Shown here: positions 1 to 11,872 of the stretch, one piece after another
Layout of the letters: every line of letters starts with the position of its first letter
Numbering within the stretch: position 1 is the stretch's first letter
Source: Scytonema tolypothrichoides VB-61278
GTDB taxonomy: Bacteria; Cyanobacteriota; Cyanobacteriia; Cyanobacteriales; Nostocaceae
Assembly (NCBI RefSeq): GCF_000828085.3
Contig: NZ_JXCA02000001.1
Location: forward strand, 543,521 to 607,520
Reading direction: 5' to 3'
DNA length: 64,000 nucleotides
The notes under the pieces: generated by a model
The model's database searches: none
What the model was told of the DNA's origin: nothing
What the model saw: only the letters and a program-made list of their open reading frames with translations
Program-made: the position numbers and the translations under genes

Positions 1-2337
1 TCATCCACGACATCTAACTTAAATTTTGGGACTCCACAAGACATTATCAGTGGAGCAAACTTCCAAGGAAGCGGCAGTTCCATCTTTACGGTCAACAGCA
101 TTGCCGATGTGGTGGACGATAACGATGGAGTGACGACGTTGCGTGAAGCGATTAACTTTGCAAACGCGCTGATTGGAGAAGACTCAATTGTATTTGACTC
201 TTCGGTGTTTAGCTCTGCACAGACGATTAGTTTAAGCCTGGGACAACTGAGTATTACCGACAGCTTGAAGATCAACGGCTTAGTCGATCCATTGACAGGT
301 ACAGACTTATTAACGATTAGTGGTAACAACGCGTCACGGGTGTTTGAGATTGGAACAGGAGCAACAGTCAACCTCTCGGGGTTAATTATTGCTGATGGTA
401 GTGTGACGGATGGCAACGGTGGTGGGATTAAGAACAGTGGGACTCTCACCTTAGAAAATAGTATTGTTAGCAATAACACCGCCACAATTCTGAACTCAAA
501 CAATGTTTATGGTGGTGGCATTTACAATACGGGCACCCTGACGGTGAGCAACAGCACCCTTATTGGTAACTCATCAACCGGTACCTCACTCACCACTAAC
601 ATTGGCTTAGGCGGCGGTATTTACAATGCAGGCACCCTAACGGTGAACGACAGTACTCTGATCAACAACTCGGCAAGTGGACCGAACAGTGGTAGGGGCG
701 GGGGCATTTACAACGCGGGCACCCTAACGGTGAGCGACAGCACCTTCAGTGGCAACTCAGCAAACGGTAGGTTTAACACTGGTGCCAACGCCTATGGTGG
801 CGGTATTTACAACACAGGCATCGTAACGGTGAACAATAGCACCCTCAGTGGCAACTCAGCAAATGGCTATAATCCCAACAGCGGCGGCGGGGGCATCTAT
901 AACAGCGGCGGTACTCTTGAAGTCAGCTATAGTACCATTAGTGGCAACAAAGCAAACAGCCGTGAAGCCGATCCCATTGGCGGTGGCATCTATAACGAAA
1001 GCGGCACCGTGATGGTGAAGTACAGCCTTTTGAATGACAACTCCGCACAGGGCCGAAGGAGCAGCGGTGCTGGTGGCGGCATCTATAATCGCAGCGGCAT
1101 TCTTGAGGTGAGCCATAGTAATATCACCGGTAACTCAGCAAGCAATGGCGGCGGTATTTTTAACGGTGGCACGGCTTCAGTGAGCGACAGCAGCATCAGC
1201 GGTAACTCGTCAATTCAGAGCACTTACTTCCCTCATGGCGGCGGCATCTCTAATACTGGCACTCTTGAGGTAAGCTACAGTAGCATCACTCGTAATTTGG
1301 TAAGCGGAGGCGGATTCGGATCACCCGGTGGCGGCGGCATCTATAACAGTGGCACTGTTAAGGTGAGCTACAGCGACGTCAGTGGCAATGTGTTAAGTGG
1401 CGTTGGCGCATACCCTGGTGGTGGTGGCATCTATAACACTGGCGGCACTGTTGAGGTGAGCAACAGTTCCATAGACAAGAACTCAGCAACTAACAATGGC
1501 GGCGGTATCGCCAACTTCAGCGGCACGATTGAAGTTAGTAGTAGCAGCATCAGTGGCAACTCGTCAGGAAATGGCAGCGGCATCTTTGACAGTAGCGGCA
1601 CGGTTCGGGTAAGCAACAGCACCATCAGCAACAATTCGGGAAGATATGGCGGTGGTATCTTCACCAATCCCAACAGCACTGTTGAAGTCAGTAACAGCAC
1701 TCTTAGTGGCAACAAAGTTAGCGATCTCGGCGGTGGTATTTTTAACAGTGGTACTGTAAATGTAAGCAACACTACTTTTACGGCGAACGAGGCATTAGTC
1801 AGTGGTGGTGGCATTTGGAACGGCAAAACTCTGACGGTGAGCAACAGCGCTTTGAGCAATAACAGATCAGGGTTTGAGGGCGGTGCTATCACTAACTTCA
1901 GTGGTAATGTAACGGTAAGCGGTAGCATTCTCAGTAACTTCAGTGGTAGCACCCTCACGGTAAGCAATACCACTATCAGTGGTAACACGGCAGAATCTAA
2001 CGGTGGAGGTATATATAATAATTCGGAACTGACACTACTTTTCAGTAGGATCACCCGAAACCAAGCCGCAAATGGTGGAGGCGTGTTCAATAATACTTCT
2101 GGTACAGCCAGAGTGGGAAACACGATTATTGCCGCTAACCTTGCTAGTTCGGATGGTGTCAACCCCGATGTGGCAGGCAACTTCATCAGCGATGGCTACA
2201 ACTTGATTGGCGACAGCACGGGCAGCAGTGGGTTTGGAGCCACTCGAGACATCGTTGATTTCAGTATTAACCCGATCGCTTTTGCTGTGACCAGTGACAA
2301 AGCTGATATTGAGGCGTTGGAATTTTCATTTGCCTGA
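1..2337 (+). CDS. GGGIYN-repeat beta-helix protein, 5' end outside the window
   Basis: The frame is open from base 1, so the true start lies upstream; the GTG at 109 is only an internal codon. Near the start is VDDNDGVTTLREAI, resembling the CSLREA-type motif at the head of cyanobacterial and planctomycete beta-helix proteins. The rest is about 20 degenerate repeats of roughly 22-35 residues built on GGGIYNSGT, LTVSNS and ISGNSA, which are expected to stack as coils of a right-handed parallel beta-helix. Such proteins are exported or surface-exposed; adhesion is a guess. The C-terminus is odd: after NLIGDSTGSSGFG the family usually runs on through an NGGPTxTHAL segment, but here it turns into unrelated residues and stops, so the gene may be 3'-truncated. 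No enzyme motif is visible. The family call is firm, the function unknown. Confidence 0.75.
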   Translation, partial: SSTTSNLNFGTPQDIISGANFQGSGSSIFTVNSIADVVDDNDGVTTLREAINFANALIGEDSIVFDSSVFSSAQTISLSLGQLSITDSLKINGLVDPLTGTDLLTISGNNASRVFEIGTGATVNLSGLIIADGSVTDGNGGGIKNSGTLTLENSIVSNNTATILNSNNVYGGGIYNTGTLTVSNSTLIGNSSTGTSLTTNIGLGGGIYNAGTLTVNDSTLINNSASGPNSGRGGGIYNAGTLTVSDSTFSGNSANGRFNTGANAYGGGIYNTGIVTVNNSTLSGNSANGYNPNSGGGGIYNSGGTLEVSYSTISGNKANSREADPIGGGIYNESGTVMVKYSLLNDNSAQGRRSSGAGGGIYNRSGILEVSHSNITGNSASNGGGIFNGGTASVSDSSISGNSSIQSTYFPHGGGISNTGTLEVSYSSITRNLVSGGGFGSPGGGGIYNSGTVKVSYSDVSGNVLSGVGAYPGGGGIYNTGGTVEVSNSSIDKNSATNNGGGIANFSGTIEVSSSSISGNSSGNGSGIFDSSGTVRVSNSTISNNSGRYGGGIFTNPNSTVEVSNSTLSGNKVSDLGGGIFNSGTVNVSNTTFTANEALVSGGGIWNGKTLTVSNSALSNNRSGFEGGAITNFSGNVTVSGSILSNFSGSTLTVSNTTISGNTAESNGGGIYNNSELTLLFSRITRNQAANGGGVFNNTSGTARVGNTIIAANLASSDGVNPDVAGNFISDGYNLIGDSTGSSGFGATRDIVDFSINPIAFAVTSDKADIEALEFSFA

Positions 2338-2374
2338 TGGATTAGGTAGTGGAAGATTGGGGTAAGTCAGGGTA

Positions 2375-2415
2375 CAGTGGAGTCAAGTGAACAAAACTCC
2401 ACTGCTTCGTTTTCA
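2375..2415 (+). terminator. Hairpin terminator after the beta-helix gene
   Basis: CAGTGGAGT (2375-2383) pairs perfectly with ACTCCACTG (2396-2404) over a 12-base loop, followed by a moderately T-rich stretch. It lies 38 bases after the stop codon. The T tract is weak, so termination is inferred. Confidence 0.45.
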
Positions 2416-2573
2416 TTGGTTGATCAAAATCGGAACTTAATCGTAAGTGATTTACCGGACATGAGATGATAGACGCTTGAAAGTTTTTTGCTCAATAGAC
2501 ACTCCTCTCACCCAAAACCTTAACTATATATAGAGAGATCGCGCGATTTTTGACATGAATGAGGTTACCAAAG

Positions 2574-4259
2574 TTACTTGATAATTCCCAAAACGGGCGC
2601 TACTTCAGGTTCTGCGATTTTAGGAGCTAAGAAACTCTTGGCATATATACGGGGATTCGTTTGCGCGATTTGGGTATATGATTGGCGAACTTGAGTGTTG
2701 ACTGCAACAGTCTTTACATCATATATTTGGGTAGCTAACTTGGGATAGAATCCGATGGCGATAATTGGTACCAGAAAACAGGCAGCGATGAACAACTCAC
2801 GCGGTCTAGCATCTTCATAAATTGATTGGTTAGGTAGGAGACAGTCAGTACCGAAGCAAACTGAGCCTTCATCATCCTGATTCTCTGAGTCGGCATTACC
2901 AATCTCACACGAGAGTGCTGCACCTGAACCGTAAAAGACTTGTCGCAGCATTGAGAGCAAATAAATCGGCGTGAGGATAACTCCCACTGCTGCTAAGAAG
3001 ACTGTCACTGTGCAGAAAGTTGAACTGTAGATGTCGCTGGTTGTTACGCCAACGAAGACTGCAAGCTCACTAGCAAAGCCGCTCATACCAGGGAGAGCCA
3101 GCGACGCCATTGCACCAGCCGTAAACAGGGCAAACACTTTGGGCATTAGCTGACCAATACCACCCATCTTTTCCATGACCATTGTATGGGTGCGATCGTA
3201 GGTCACGCCTGCCAAGAAGAACAGCACCGCTGCGATTAAACCGTGTGAGATCATCTGCAACATTGCACCGCTGACTCCCACGTCGGTGAAAGACGCAATA
3301 CCCAACAACACGAACCCCATGTGGGAAACTGACGAATATGCTAGGCGACGCTTCATATTGGACTGGGCAAAGGAGTTCAACGCGCCATAGATAATATTGA
3401 CGACACCCAGAATGGCGAGAACCGGTGCAAAGTAAATATGTGCATCAGAGAGAAGTTCTAAATTCAGGCGAATCAGTCCGTATCCGCCCATTTTCAGGAG
3501 TACACCCGCCAAAATCATTGACACGGGAGCAGAAGCCTCACCATGTGCGTCAGGTAGCCAAGTATGCAATGGGAAAACAGCTAATTTGACACCAAATGCA
3601 ATCAGCAATCCTGCGTAAAGGGGCAGTTCTAGCGCCAGCGGGTAATTCTTCATGGCAAGGTCTACTATATCGAAAGTCATATTGTCGCCGTAGAGTGCCA
3701 TTGCCAACGCCGCTACCAAAATGAAGATAGAAGCTGCTGCAGTATATAGTAAGAACTTCATTGCTGCGTAGCGACGCTTTTGTCCACCCCAAATCGAGAC
3801 GAGTAGGTAGACGGGAACCAGTTCCAGTTCCCACATAATGAAAAACAGCAGCAAGTCTTGCGCGACGAATACCCCTATCTGTGCAGAATACAGGACCAGC
3901 ATCAGAAAATAGAACAAGCGAGGCTTGATATTAACTTGCCACGCTGCAAAGATCGAAAGTGTCGTCACTACTCCTGCCAGAAGCACGAGTGGTACAGATA
4001 GTCCATCGACCGAAACTGCCCAGCTAAAACCTAACTGAGGCACCCAGGCATATTTTTCTGCGAGTTGAAAAGTAGCGCTGCTTGCATCATAATGCGTCAA
4101 AAAGGCATAGCACATCAAGACAAAGTCCGCAAATCCTACACCTAGGGCATACCATCGCACAACCTTGCCGTCTTTATCAGGCAATACGGGAATGATTAGG
4201 GAAGCAATGAGTGGGAGGAGGATAATCGCGGTCAGCCAGGGAAATCGATCCGCTATCAT
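2574..4259 (-). CDS. ndhD: NAD(P)H-quinone oxidoreductase chain 4 (NdhD1 type)
   Basis: Proton-pumping membrane subunit of the cyanobacterial NDH-1 complex, which carries respiratory and cyclic electron flow in the thylakoid membrane. The protein is strongly hydrophobic, with about 14 membrane segments and the conserved Mrp/ND4 core, including [27 protein letters not shown] and [15 protein letters not shown] Cys-containing loop ([12 protein letters not shown]... CFGTDC) before the last membrane segments is typical of Nostocales NdhD1. I start it at the ATG at 4259 (MIADRFPWL); a TTG five codons earlier would add MLIGI, which is not usual for the family. It stands alone here: ndhF, which often precedes ndhD, is not next to it. 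Chain identity is certain; the D1 paralogue assignment is by memory of Nostoc sequences. Confidence 0.95.
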   Translation of the reverse strand: MIADRFPWLTAIILLPLIASLIIPVLPDKDGKVVRWYALGVGFADFVLMCYAFLTHYDASSATFQLAEKYAWVPQLGFSWAVSVDGLSVPLVLLAGVVTTLSIFAAWQVNIKPRLFYFLMLVLYSAQIGVFVAQDLLLFFIMWELELVPVYLLVSIWGGQKRRYAAMKFLLYTAAASIFILVAALAMALYGDNMTFDIVDLAMKNYPLALELPLYAGLLIAFGVKLAVFPLHTWLPDAHGEASAPVSMILAGVLLKMGGYGLIRLNLELLSDAHIYFAPVLAILGVVNIIYGALNSFAQSNMKRRLAYSSVSHMGFVLLGIASFTDVGVSGAMLQMISHGLIAAVLFFLAGVTYDRTHTMVMEKMGGIGQLMPKVFALFTAGAMASLALPGMSGFASELAVFVGVTTSDIYSSTFCTVTVFLAAVGVILTPIYLLSMLRQVFYGSGAALSCEIGNADSENQDDEGSVCFGTDCLLPNQSIYEDARPRELFIAACFLVPIIAIGFYPKLATQIYDVKTVAVNTQVRQSYTQIAQTNPRIYAKSFLAPKIAEPEVAPVLGIIK

Positions 4260-4373
4260 AATTCCAATGAGCAAAAATACTTATCTGTTAATAATCTCAT
4301 TCTACTAAACTTTATAAAAATTTAAAAATCAGTCTTTATCTCAGATAAGCATATAGAAAAGTCTATCTTACGA

Positions 4374-4422
4374 GGGAACAGGGAACAGGGAACAGGGAAC
4401 AGGGAACAGAGAACAGGGAACG
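4374..4422. repeat. Seven-unit heptamer tandem repeat (GGGAACA)
   Basis: Seven consecutive 7-base units: five perfect GGGAACA, one GAGAACA and one ending GGGAACG. It sits between ndhD and the hybrid kinase. Such short tandemly repeated repetitive sequences (STRR) are typical of heterocystous cyanobacteria; no function is evident. The rest of 4275-4567 is AT-rich, holds the ndhD upstream region and shows no gene. Confidence 0.9.
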
Positions 4423-4567
4423 CTTAACACCCGCACGCTTAACTCTTAACAAGGAATAAAGGTGTCATACGGTACAATATAAAAATAAAACTGAACTCTT
4501 TAATGAAGTTTTAGCCGTTTTTCAATCGTTGTGATCCAACCTACAAAGGGCGCTAACAACACTCATT

Positions 4568-7500
4568 TCACCGATATAACCAAACGCGCAACAGCGAAAG
4601 CAGCTGTTCGATGTCTACAGGTTTGCTAACATAATCTGATGCACCTGCTTCAATACACTTTTCTCTGTCACCTTGCATTGCCTTTGCGGTGAGTGCAATG
4701 ATTGGCAGGGATTTAAATTGATTGTTCTGGCGAATCAGGCGCGTTGTTTCATAACCATCCATTTCTGGCATCATGATATCCATCAAAACGACATCAATAT
4801 CTGGTGTGTTTTGCAAAACTTCAATGCCATCTCTACCATTTTCGGCATATAAAACCTGCATTTGATAACGTTCTAGCATACTCGTGAGGGCAAAGATATT
4901 GCGCATATCGTCATCTACGATGAGAACTTTTTTGCCCACAAGTACAGGATCATTGGAATGCAATTGTTCTAGAATTTGTCGCTTGGGCGCAGGCAAATTG
5001 GCTTGAACTCTATGCAGGAATAAAGCTGTTTCATCAAGGAGACGTTCGGGCGATCGCACATCTTTTATAATAATCGTCTCTGCCAAACGCCTCAGTTGAG
5101 TGTCTTCTGCCCGACTCAACTCTCTGGCTGTATAAACGATAATTGGTAGTGCTTCACCATTGGGATGTTGTTTGATTCTTTCAATCAGTTCAAACCCGTT
5201 CATGTCGGGTAAACCCAAATCGAGAACGACACAATCAAAATAGCCATCACCTATGGCTTCTAGCGCTTCAGCCCCTGTCCTCACAGCAGTGGTTGCAACA
5301 TCGCTGTTACCAATTAATTCTACAATGCTGTGCCGTTGATTATCGTCGTCTTCCACCACCAGCAGAGTCTTCTCTCTGCGTTCAACGAAACCTTTGATTT
5401 TGTTCAATGCTTGATACAACACCTCAGTGGTGATTGGCTTTTGCATATAAGCAATTGCACCTAATTGCAATCCGCGTTGTCGCCCCTCCTCAACGGTCAT
5501 GATGTGTACTGGAATATGACGGGTGCTTGGGTGATGCTTGAGGCGATCCAGCACCATCCAACCATCCATTCCTGGTAGGCGGATATCCAAAATGATCGCT
5601 GAAGGCTGAAATTGTTGTGCCAGTGCAAGACCCCCGCTACCATTATGGGCGACAATGACTTTAAATTCATGTTCTCGTGCCATGTCTAAAAGGATACGGG
5701 CAAAATTGATGTCATCTTCAATGATAAGAAGTATGCTATCGCCTTGTTCAATATTGCCTCTGTCGTCGGTGAGGGGAGTAAGGGAGTCAGGGAGTGAGGA
5801 GGCAGCGTTATAGGCGGGTTCCCCGACTTGTGGCGACTGCTGTGGAGATGAGGGAGTAACGGAGTGAGGGAGTGAGGGAGAGACTTCTAATTTTGAATTG
5901 ATTTGTTCGCCGGACTGGGGTAAGTATAGTGTAAAAGTACTACCTTCCCCAAGACGACTGTGAAGTTTAATTTCTCCACCAAGAAGGCGGGTGATTTCGC
6001 GACTCACTGATAAGCCTAACCCCGTACCGCCATATCTGCGACTTGTGGTGCCATCAGCTTGTTGAAACGCCTCGAAAATTATCTTTTGCTTATCTGAAGC
6101 AATGCCAATGCCTGTATCGCTGACTGCAAATGCTATCACAGTTTGAGCACGATTCAAACTTTCCTGGTCGTGACTCCAGCCTTGTGTTGTCACAAACACC
6201 TGCAAGCGGACTTCTCCACGATCTGTAAATTTAAAAGCATTGGCGAGGAGATTTTTCAAGACTTGTTGTAAACGCTTTGGATCGGTGTAGATGCTTCTTG
6301 GCAGTTCGGGAGCGAAATTTATCGTGAAATTGAGTCCTTTATCAATGGCGATTTGTCGAAAAGTTCGCTCAATGTGTTCTTGTAATTCTGTAAGCAGCAT
6401 CTGGTCTATGTCAATTGACATTGTTCCAGATTCGATTTTTGCTAGATCCAAAATGTCATTGATCAGCGTCAAAAGGTCGTTTCCTGACGAGTAAATCGTA
6501 CGGCTATACTCAACTTGTTTTGCAGTCAGGTTTTTCTCAACGTTATCTGTTAGCAATTTCGCTAAAATCAACAAGCTATTTAGCGGTGTCCGCAATTCAT
6601 GGGACATATTCGCCAAAAACTCAGACTTGTATTTTGACGAGAGTGCTAGTTGTTCGGCTTTCTCTTTTAAATCTAAGCTTGCTTGTTCAATTTCTTCATT
6701 TTTGCGCTCAACTTCTTTGTTTTGCAAAGCTAATAATTCCGATCTTTCTTCTAGTTCCGCATTTGTCTCTTGTAATTCTTCTTGCTGCTTCCTCAATAAA
6801 TCCTCGGAGGCTTGCAGGGATTTTGCTTGTTCTTCTAGACGCTTGTTCGTTTCCCTGAGTTCGTTTTGCTGACTTTGTAACTCGTGTGCTAAAGACTGCG
6901 ACTGTTTGAGTAACTCTTCAGTACGCATACTGGCAGCAATGGTATTCAACACAATCGCTATACTTTCAGTCAGTTGGTCGAAGAATGACAGATGAATCTC
7001 GCTAAAGCGTCGGAATGAGGCTAGTTCAATCACTGCTGTGACTTGTCCTTCAAATAGGACAGGTAAGACAACAACATTCAGCGGAGTCGCTTCGCCTAAG
7101 CCAGAACCAATTTTGACATAATCATGCGGTACCTCCGTCAGCAGAATACGTTCTTTTTCTAAAGCTGATTGTCCGACCAAACCTTCACCCAAGTAGAAGC
7201 GGTTCGCAAGCTGCTTGCGCTCACGGTAAGCGTAGCTAGTAAGCAACTTTAAGCACTGTGTTGTATCCGCATTTTCCATTATGAAGAAAACGCCATGCGA
7301 AGCTCCAACAAGCGGTGCCAACTCGGAAAGTATTAGTTTAGACACAGTTTCTAGGTCACGCTGACCTTGAAGCATGCGGGTGAATTTAGCTAAGTTAGTT
7401 TTCAACCAGTCTTGTTCAGTGTTTTTCTGCGTTGTCTCGCGCAGGTTGGCAATCATTTGGTTGATGTAGTCTTTAAGCATGGCGACTTCACCTTGCGCCT

Positions 7501-10500
7501 CAACGGAAATTGAACGCGTTAAGTCGCCTTTGGTGACAGCAGTTGCGACTTCGGCGATCGCCCGCAACTGAGTTGTCAGGGTAGCAGCCAGTTCATTCAC
7601 GTTGTCAGTCAAATCTTTCCAAGTTCCCGCAGCCCCCGGCACTTTCGCTTGTCCGCCCAACTTACCTTCAATTCCCACCTCACGCGCCACGGTTGTTACC
7701 TGGTTAGCAAACGTCGCCAGAGTACCAATCATCTCATTAATTGTTTCTGCCAAAGTTTCAATTTCTCCTTTGGCATCCAGCGTGAGTTTCCGCTTCAAGT
7801 CACCATTCGCAACCGCCGTCACAACTTTGGCAATGCCTCGCACTTGTGCGGTTAAGTTACCCGCCATCGAGTTCACATTATCGGTTAAATCTTTCCAGGT
7901 ACCCGCCACACCGACAACCTGTGCTTGTCCACCTAGCTTACCTTCAGTTCCCACTTCACGTGCAACCCGCGTCACTTCAGAAGCGAAAGACGAAAGCTGA
8001 TCCACCATCGTATTGATGGTGTTCTTGAGTTCTAAAATTTCGCCTTTAACATCAACAGTAATTTTCTTCGACAAGTCACCATTTGCCACCGCCTTCGTCA
8101 CTTCGGCAATATTCCGCAATTGTGCCGTCAAGTTGCCTGCCATTAAGTTGAAGTTGTCGGTCAAATCTTTCCAAGTTCCGGCAACACCTCTGACGTAAGC
8201 TTGCACACCCAACTTACCTTCAGTTCCCACTTCACGGGCAACCCGCGTCACTTCCGATGCAAACGAGTTGAGTTGATCCACCATCGTGTTGATGGTGTTC
8301 TTGAGTTCTAGAATTTCACCTTTAACATCAACAGTAATTTTCTTTGATAAGTCACCATTCGCCACCGCCGTTGTGACTTCAGCAATGTTCCGCACTTGTG
8401 ACGTCAAAGAACCCGCCATTGAGTTCACACTGTCGGTTAAGTCCTTCCACGTTCCCGCAACGCCTCGAACTTCAGCTTGCACGCCCAGTTTTCCTTCAGT
8501 TCCCACTTCACGGGCAACCCGCGTCACTTCAGAAGCAAACGAATTGAGTTGATCCACCATTGTGTTCACGGTGTTTTTCAACTCCAAAATCTCACCTTTG
8601 ACATCAACAGTAATTTTCTTCGACAAGTCACCAGTCGCCACCGCCGTTGTCACAGCAGCAATGTTCCGCACCTGCGCCGTTAAGGAACCCGCCATGAAGT
8701 TGACGCTGTCGGTTAAGTCTTTCCAAGTTCCAGCAACACCGCGCACATCTGCTTGTACGCCCAGCTTTCCTTCAGAACCGACTTCCCTAGCAACCCGCGT
8801 CACCTCAGAAGCAAAAGAGTTGAGTTGATCCACCATAATATTGATGGTGTTTTTCAACTCCAAAATTTCCCCTTTCACCTGTACAGTTATTTTCTTAGAA
8901 AGGTCACCGTTTGCGATCGCTGTCGTCACATCAGCAATATTCCGCACTTGCGCCGTCAAGGAACCCGCCATGAAATTCACACTGTCGGTCAAATCTTTCC
9001 AAGTTCCCGCAACACCCGGCACATCTGCTTGTACACCCAGTTTGCCTTCAGTTCCCACTTCACGCGCGACTCGCGTCACCTCAGATGCAAAGGAACTGAG
9101 TTGATCCACCATCGTGTTGATAGTATTTTTTAACTCTAGAATTTCGCCTTTGACATCAACAGTGATTTTCTTTGATAAGTCACCAGTTGCAACTGCTGTC
9201 GTCACTTCCGCAATGTTCCGGACTTGCGCCGTCAAAGAACCCGCCATGAAGTTCACACTGTCAGTCAAATCCTTCCACGTACCAGCTACACCCCGTACTT
9301 CTGCTTGTACGCCCAGCTTTCCTTCTGCACCCACCTCGCGCGCAACCCGCGTCACTTCACCCGCGAAAGAGTTGAGTTGATCCACCATCGTGTTGATAGT
9401 ATTTTTCAACTCCAGAATTTCGCCTTTGACATCAACAGTGATTTTCTTCGATAAGTCACCATTCGCCACCGCTGTTGTGACTTCGGCAATGTTCCGCACC
9501 TGCGCCGTCAAAGAACCCGCCATGAAGTTCACACTGTCGGTCAAATCTTTCCAAGTACCAGCACCACCTTTGACATCCGCTTGTACGCCTAGCTTTCCTT
9601 CAGAACCCACTTCCCTAGCAACTCGCGTCACCTCAGAAGCGAAGGAACTGAGTTGATCCACCATGATATTGATGGTGTTTTTGAGTTCTAGAATTTCACC
9701 TCTGACATCAACAGTGATTTTTTTGGAGAGATCACCGTTGGCGATCGCCGTCGTCACTTCCGCAATATTCCGTACCTGCGCCGTCAAAGAACCCGCCATC
9801 AAATTCACATTATCGGTCAAGTCCTTCCAGGTACCAGCAACACCTCGCACTTCTGCTTGTACACCCAGCTTCCCTTCGGTTCCCACTTCCCTTGCAACCC
9901 GCGTCACTTCAGAAGCAAAAGAATTGAGTTGATCTACCATCGTATTGATAGTATTCTTCAACTCCAAAATTTCACCTTTAACATCAACAGTAATTTTCTT
10001 CGATAAGTCACCATTCGCCACCGCTGTTGTGACTTCCGCGATATTCCGCACCTGCGCCGTCAGAGAACCCGCCATGAAGTTCACGCTGTCGGTCAAATCC
10101 TTCCAAGTTCCAGCAACACCCCGTACTTGGGCTTGACCACCGAGTTTACCATCTGCACCCACCTCACGCGCAACCCGCGTCACTTCCGATGCAAAAGAAT
10201 TGAGTTGATCCACCATAATATTTACGGTGTTCTTCAACTCCAAAATTTCACCTTTGACATCAACAGTAATCTTCTTCGATAAGTCACCATTCGCCACCGC
10301 CGTTGTTACTTCAGCAATATTACGGAGTTGTGCCGTCAAGTTTCCTGCCATCAAGTTGACGCTGTCGGTCAAGTTTTTCCAAGTCCCAGCAACACCCCGC
10401 ACTTGTGCTTGTACGCCCAGCTTACCTTCTGTTCCGACTTCCCTAGCAACCCGCGTCACTTCAGAAGCAAAAGAGTTGAGTTGATCGACCATTGTATTGA

Positions 10501-11212
10501 TGGTGTTTTTCAACTCTAGAATTTCACCGTTCACATCAACAGTAATTTTCTTCGAGAGGTCGCCATTTGCCACAGCGGTTGTTACTTCAGCAATATTACG
10601 AACTTGTGCGGTTAAGTTTCCCGCCATTAAATTTACACTGTCCGTCAAGTCCTTCCAAGTTCCAGCCACACCTGGAACTTCTGCTTTCACTCCCAGCTTG
10701 CCTTCAGTTCCCACTTCCCTGGCAACTCGTGTGACCTCGCTGGCAAACGAATTCAACTGACCCACCATTGTATTGACCATTTGGGCAGTTTGCAGAAATT
10801 CTCCTTTTAGGGGTCTGCCATCAATTTCTGGTGCGATCGCTTGAGATAAATCACCATTTGCCACAGCCCGGATCACACGCGCCGTTTCCGCTGTCGGCTG
10901 AACCAAATCTGTCACTAGGGTGTTGACAGAATCCACACACACTGACCAAGAACCACGAACATTTCCCAAAGACGCGCGTTCACTAATTTTGCCATCTTTA
11001 CCAACAACATGACTAATCCTGTGTAACTCTGTTGTTAGCCGCTCATTTTGTTCAATAATATCGTTGAGCGTATCAGAGATTTTTCCTGCTATGCCTGTTT
11101 GGTCTAAAGGCATACGGGCAGAAAAGTCACCTTTTTTAACAGCTACCAGCGTTTTCAGTAGCTGTTTTAAATCTAAATTATCGTTTTCTCTGGTTAACTG
11201 TTCAGTGGACAT
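4568..11212 (-). CDS. Giant soluble hybrid histidine kinase: HAMP array, GAF, HisKA, HATPase, three receivers
   Basis: 2214 residues. Order: two divergent N-terminal HAMP-like units (about 10-60 and 95-150), twelve 92-residue HAMP units (156-1259), a GAF domain (about 1275-1425), a coiled coil (about 1428-1525), HisKA with phospho-acceptor His1538 in [14 protein letters not shown], an ATPase domain with an N box ([10 protein letters not shown]) and G boxes DTGIGIA and GGTGLGLS, then three receiver domains with phospho-acceptor motifs [22 protein letters not shown] and [11 protein letters not shown]. No membrane segment or signal peptide is seen, so it should be cytoplasmic. The architecture resembles fungal group III (Nik1-type) osmosensing kinases and similar cyanobacterial proteins; the stimulus is unknown. 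The linker before the first receiver (about 5770-5885) is encoded by GGGAGTGAG-type repeats. ATG at 11212 fits [10 protein letters not shown]. No response-regulator gene is adjacent. Confidence 0.93.
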   Translation of the reverse strand: MSTEQLTRENDNLDLKQLLKTLVAVKKGDFSARMPLDQTGIAGKISDTLNDIIEQNERLTTELHRISHVVGKDGKISERASLGNVRGSWSVCVDSVNTLVTDLVQPTAETARVIRAVANGDLSQAIAPEIDGRPLKGEFLQTAQMVNTMVGQLNSFASEVTRVAREVGTEGKLGVKAEVPGVAGTWKDLTDSVNLMAGNLTAQVRNIAEVTTAVANGDLSKKITVDVNGEILELKNTINTMVDQLNSFASEVTRVAREVGTEGKLGVQAQVRGVAGTWKNLTDSVNLMAGNLTAQLRNIAEVTTAVANGDLSKKITVDVKGEILELKNTVNIMVDQLNSFASEVTRVAREVGADGKLGGQAQVRGVAGTWKDLTDSVNFMAGSLTAQVRNIAEVTTAVANGDLSKKITVDVKGEILELKNTINTMVDQLNSFASEVTRVAREVGTEGKLGVQAEVRGVAGTWKDLTDNVNLMAGSLTAQVRNIAEVTTAIANGDLSKKITVDVRGEILELKNTINIMVDQLSSFASEVTRVAREVGSEGKLGVQADVKGGAGTWKDLTDSVNFMAGSLTAQVRNIAEVTTAVANGDLSKKITVDVKGEILELKNTINTMVDQLNSFAGEVTRVAREVGAEGKLGVQAEVRGVAGTWKDLTDSVNFMAGSLTAQVRNIAEVTTAVATGDLSKKITVDVKGEILELKNTINTMVDQLSSFASEVTRVAREVGTEGKLGVQADVPGVAGTWKDLTDSVNFMAGSLTAQVRNIADVTTAIANGDLSKKITVQVKGEILELKNTINIMVDQLNSFASEVTRVAREVGSEGKLGVQADVRGVAGTWKDLTDSVNFMAGSLTAQVRNIAAVTTAVATGDLSKKITVDVKGEILELKNTVNTMVDQLNSFASEVTRVAREVGTEGKLGVQAEVRGVAGTWKDLTDSVNSMAGSLTSQVRNIAEVTTAVANGDLSKKITVDVKGEILELKNTINTMVDQLNSFASEVTRVAREVGTEGKLGVQAYVRGVAGTWKDLTDNFNLMAGNLTAQLRNIAEVTKAVANGDLSKKITVDVKGEILELKNTINTMVDQLSSFASEVTRVAREVGTEGKLGGQAQVVGVAGTWKDLTDNVNSMAGNLTAQVRGIAKVVTAVANGDLKRKLTLDAKGEIETLAETINEMIGTLATFANQVTTVAREVGIEGKLGGQAKVPGAAGTWKDLTDNVNELAATLTTQLRAIAEVATAVTKGDLTRSISVEAQGEVAMLKDYINQMIANLRETTQKNTEQDWLKTNLAKFTRMLQGQRDLETVSKLILSELAPLVGASHGVFFIMENADTTQCLKLLTSYAYRERKQLANRFYLGEGLVGQSALEKERILLTEVPHDYVKIGSGLGEATPLNVVVLPVLFEGQVTAVIELASFRRFSEIHLSFFDQLTESIAIVLNTIAASMRTEELLKQSQSLAHELQSQQNELRETNKRLEEQAKSLQASEDLLRKQQEELQETNAELEERSELLALQNKEVERKNEEIEQASLDLKEKAEQLALSSKYKSEFLANMSHELRTPLNSLLILAKLLTDNVEKNLTAKQVEYSRTIYSSGNDLLTLINDILDLAKIESGTMSIDIDQMLLTELQEHIERTFRQIAIDKGLNFTINFAPELPRSIYTDPKRLQQVLKNLLANAFKFTDRGEVRLQVFVTTQGWSHDQESLNRAQTVIAFAVSDTGIGIASDKQKIIFEAFQQADGTTSRRYGGTGLGLSVSREITRLLGGEIKLHSRLGEGSTFTLYLPQSGEQINSKLEVSPSLPHSVTPSSPQQSPQVGEPAYNAASSLPDSLTPLTDDRGNIEQGDSILLIIEDDINFARILLDMAREHEFKVIVAHNGSGGLALAQQFQPSAIILDIRLPGMDGWMVLDRLKHHPSTRHIPVHIMTVEEGRQRGLQLGAIAYMQKPITTEVLYQALNKIKGFVERREKTLLVVEDDDNQRHSIVELIGNSDVATTAVRTGAEALEAIGDGYFDCVVLDLGLPDMNGFELIERIKQHPNGEALPIIVYTARELSRAEDTQLRRLAETIIIKDVRSPERLLDETALFLHRVQANLPAPKRQILEQLHSNDPVLVGKKVLIVDDDMRNIFALTSMLERYQMQVLYAENGRDGIEVLQNTPDIDVVLMDIMMPEMDGYETTRLIRQNNQFKSLPIIALTAKAMQGDREKCIEAGASDYVSKPVDIEQLLSLLRVWLYR
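7436..10747 (-). repeat. Twelve tandem 276-bp coding repeats (HAMP units)
   Basis: Twelve head-to-tail units of exactly 276 bp (92 codons), each starting at [13 protein letters not shown] and carrying [30 protein letters not shown] and [11 protein letters not shown]. Units 1-10 are nearly identical in protein and very similar in DNA; units 11 and 12, nearest the GAF domain, are divergent. There is no indel between units, so register is kept. Poly-HAMP chains pass conformational signals by alternating packing modes. Near-identity favours unequal recombination and copy-number change. Confidence 0.95.
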
Positions 11213-11872
11213 GGTGGCGGGGCAATAATATCTATATTAATTATCTTTGCTATTGCTTGCTATCAGTTCCAATTGCGTTCTTTACACAAAGGGCATATCA
11301 AATTATGACGCAAAAAAGAAACTTTGGTTTTCAATTAACTTGTTCTGCCAAAGAATATGTCGTATAAAATATAACGAATATCAAACATTTTCAGAAAGAT
11401 ATTTTATAGAAATCTATCTGAGGGATGAAAAGCATCGAGCAGTCCGGTAGATTATTTATAATTCCTCCGTTCCGTTCTACAACACTTGGACAACACTAGA
11501 CAAAGTTTAACTTTGTTAGACACTGCCCGGATTGCTTCGGAGTTTCATCCTGGCAGTGATAGTAGGGGTTCTCCCGCATCCCACTTGAAGCCTGATAGAT
11601 TTCAATGCCTGTTACTGATGCCCAGTAGCTTCACTTCGGAACAAATTTATCCGGACGGGATACATTCGAGTTTACTGATCGTCAAAGGTTTTGGTGTACA
11701 TATTCATAAGGGGTGAGTATCTGGTGGTGGGAGTTTGTTGGTTTCTAATAGTTCTTGTAAGGATTTATACAGACCACTATTCTTGCCTTTATCTATTAAG
11801 CCCGAACTAACTGTACACTGTCCTGTTGGGCTGCGTTATATTCTATCCGAATGAGATCTGAGATAATGGAGC
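11213..11872. other. Intergenic 660 bp, no supported gene
   Basis: Holds the upstream region of the hybrid kinase (AT-rich, next to 11213) and the leader of the Ser/Thr kinase. A 76-codon frame at 11486-11716 has no recognisable domain. On the minus strand a short stretch at about 11707-11800 reads SGLYKSLQELLETNKLPPP, which looks protein-like but is preceded by stop codons; it may be an eroded gene end. I could not name it. Confidence 0.4.

Noticed and set aside
1431..2186. 251-codon Leu/Pro-rich minus-strand frame
   Set aside because: Antisense shadow of the GGGIYN repeats; periodic composition and no ribosome site.
7436..10747. Possible CRISPR-like or satellite array
   Set aside because: Units are contiguous 276-bp coding repeats with no spacers; they translate in one frame as HAMP domains.
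7602..10760. Series of plus-strand frames of about 88 codons repeated every 276 bp
   Set aside because: They are shadows of the HAMP repeats on the minus strand; their regular spacing only reflects the repeat unit.
11486..11716. 76-codon frame before the Ser/Thr kinase
   Set aside because: No domain, no ribosome site, and unremarkable composition; I also considered an insertion-sequence remnant but saw no terminal repeats.
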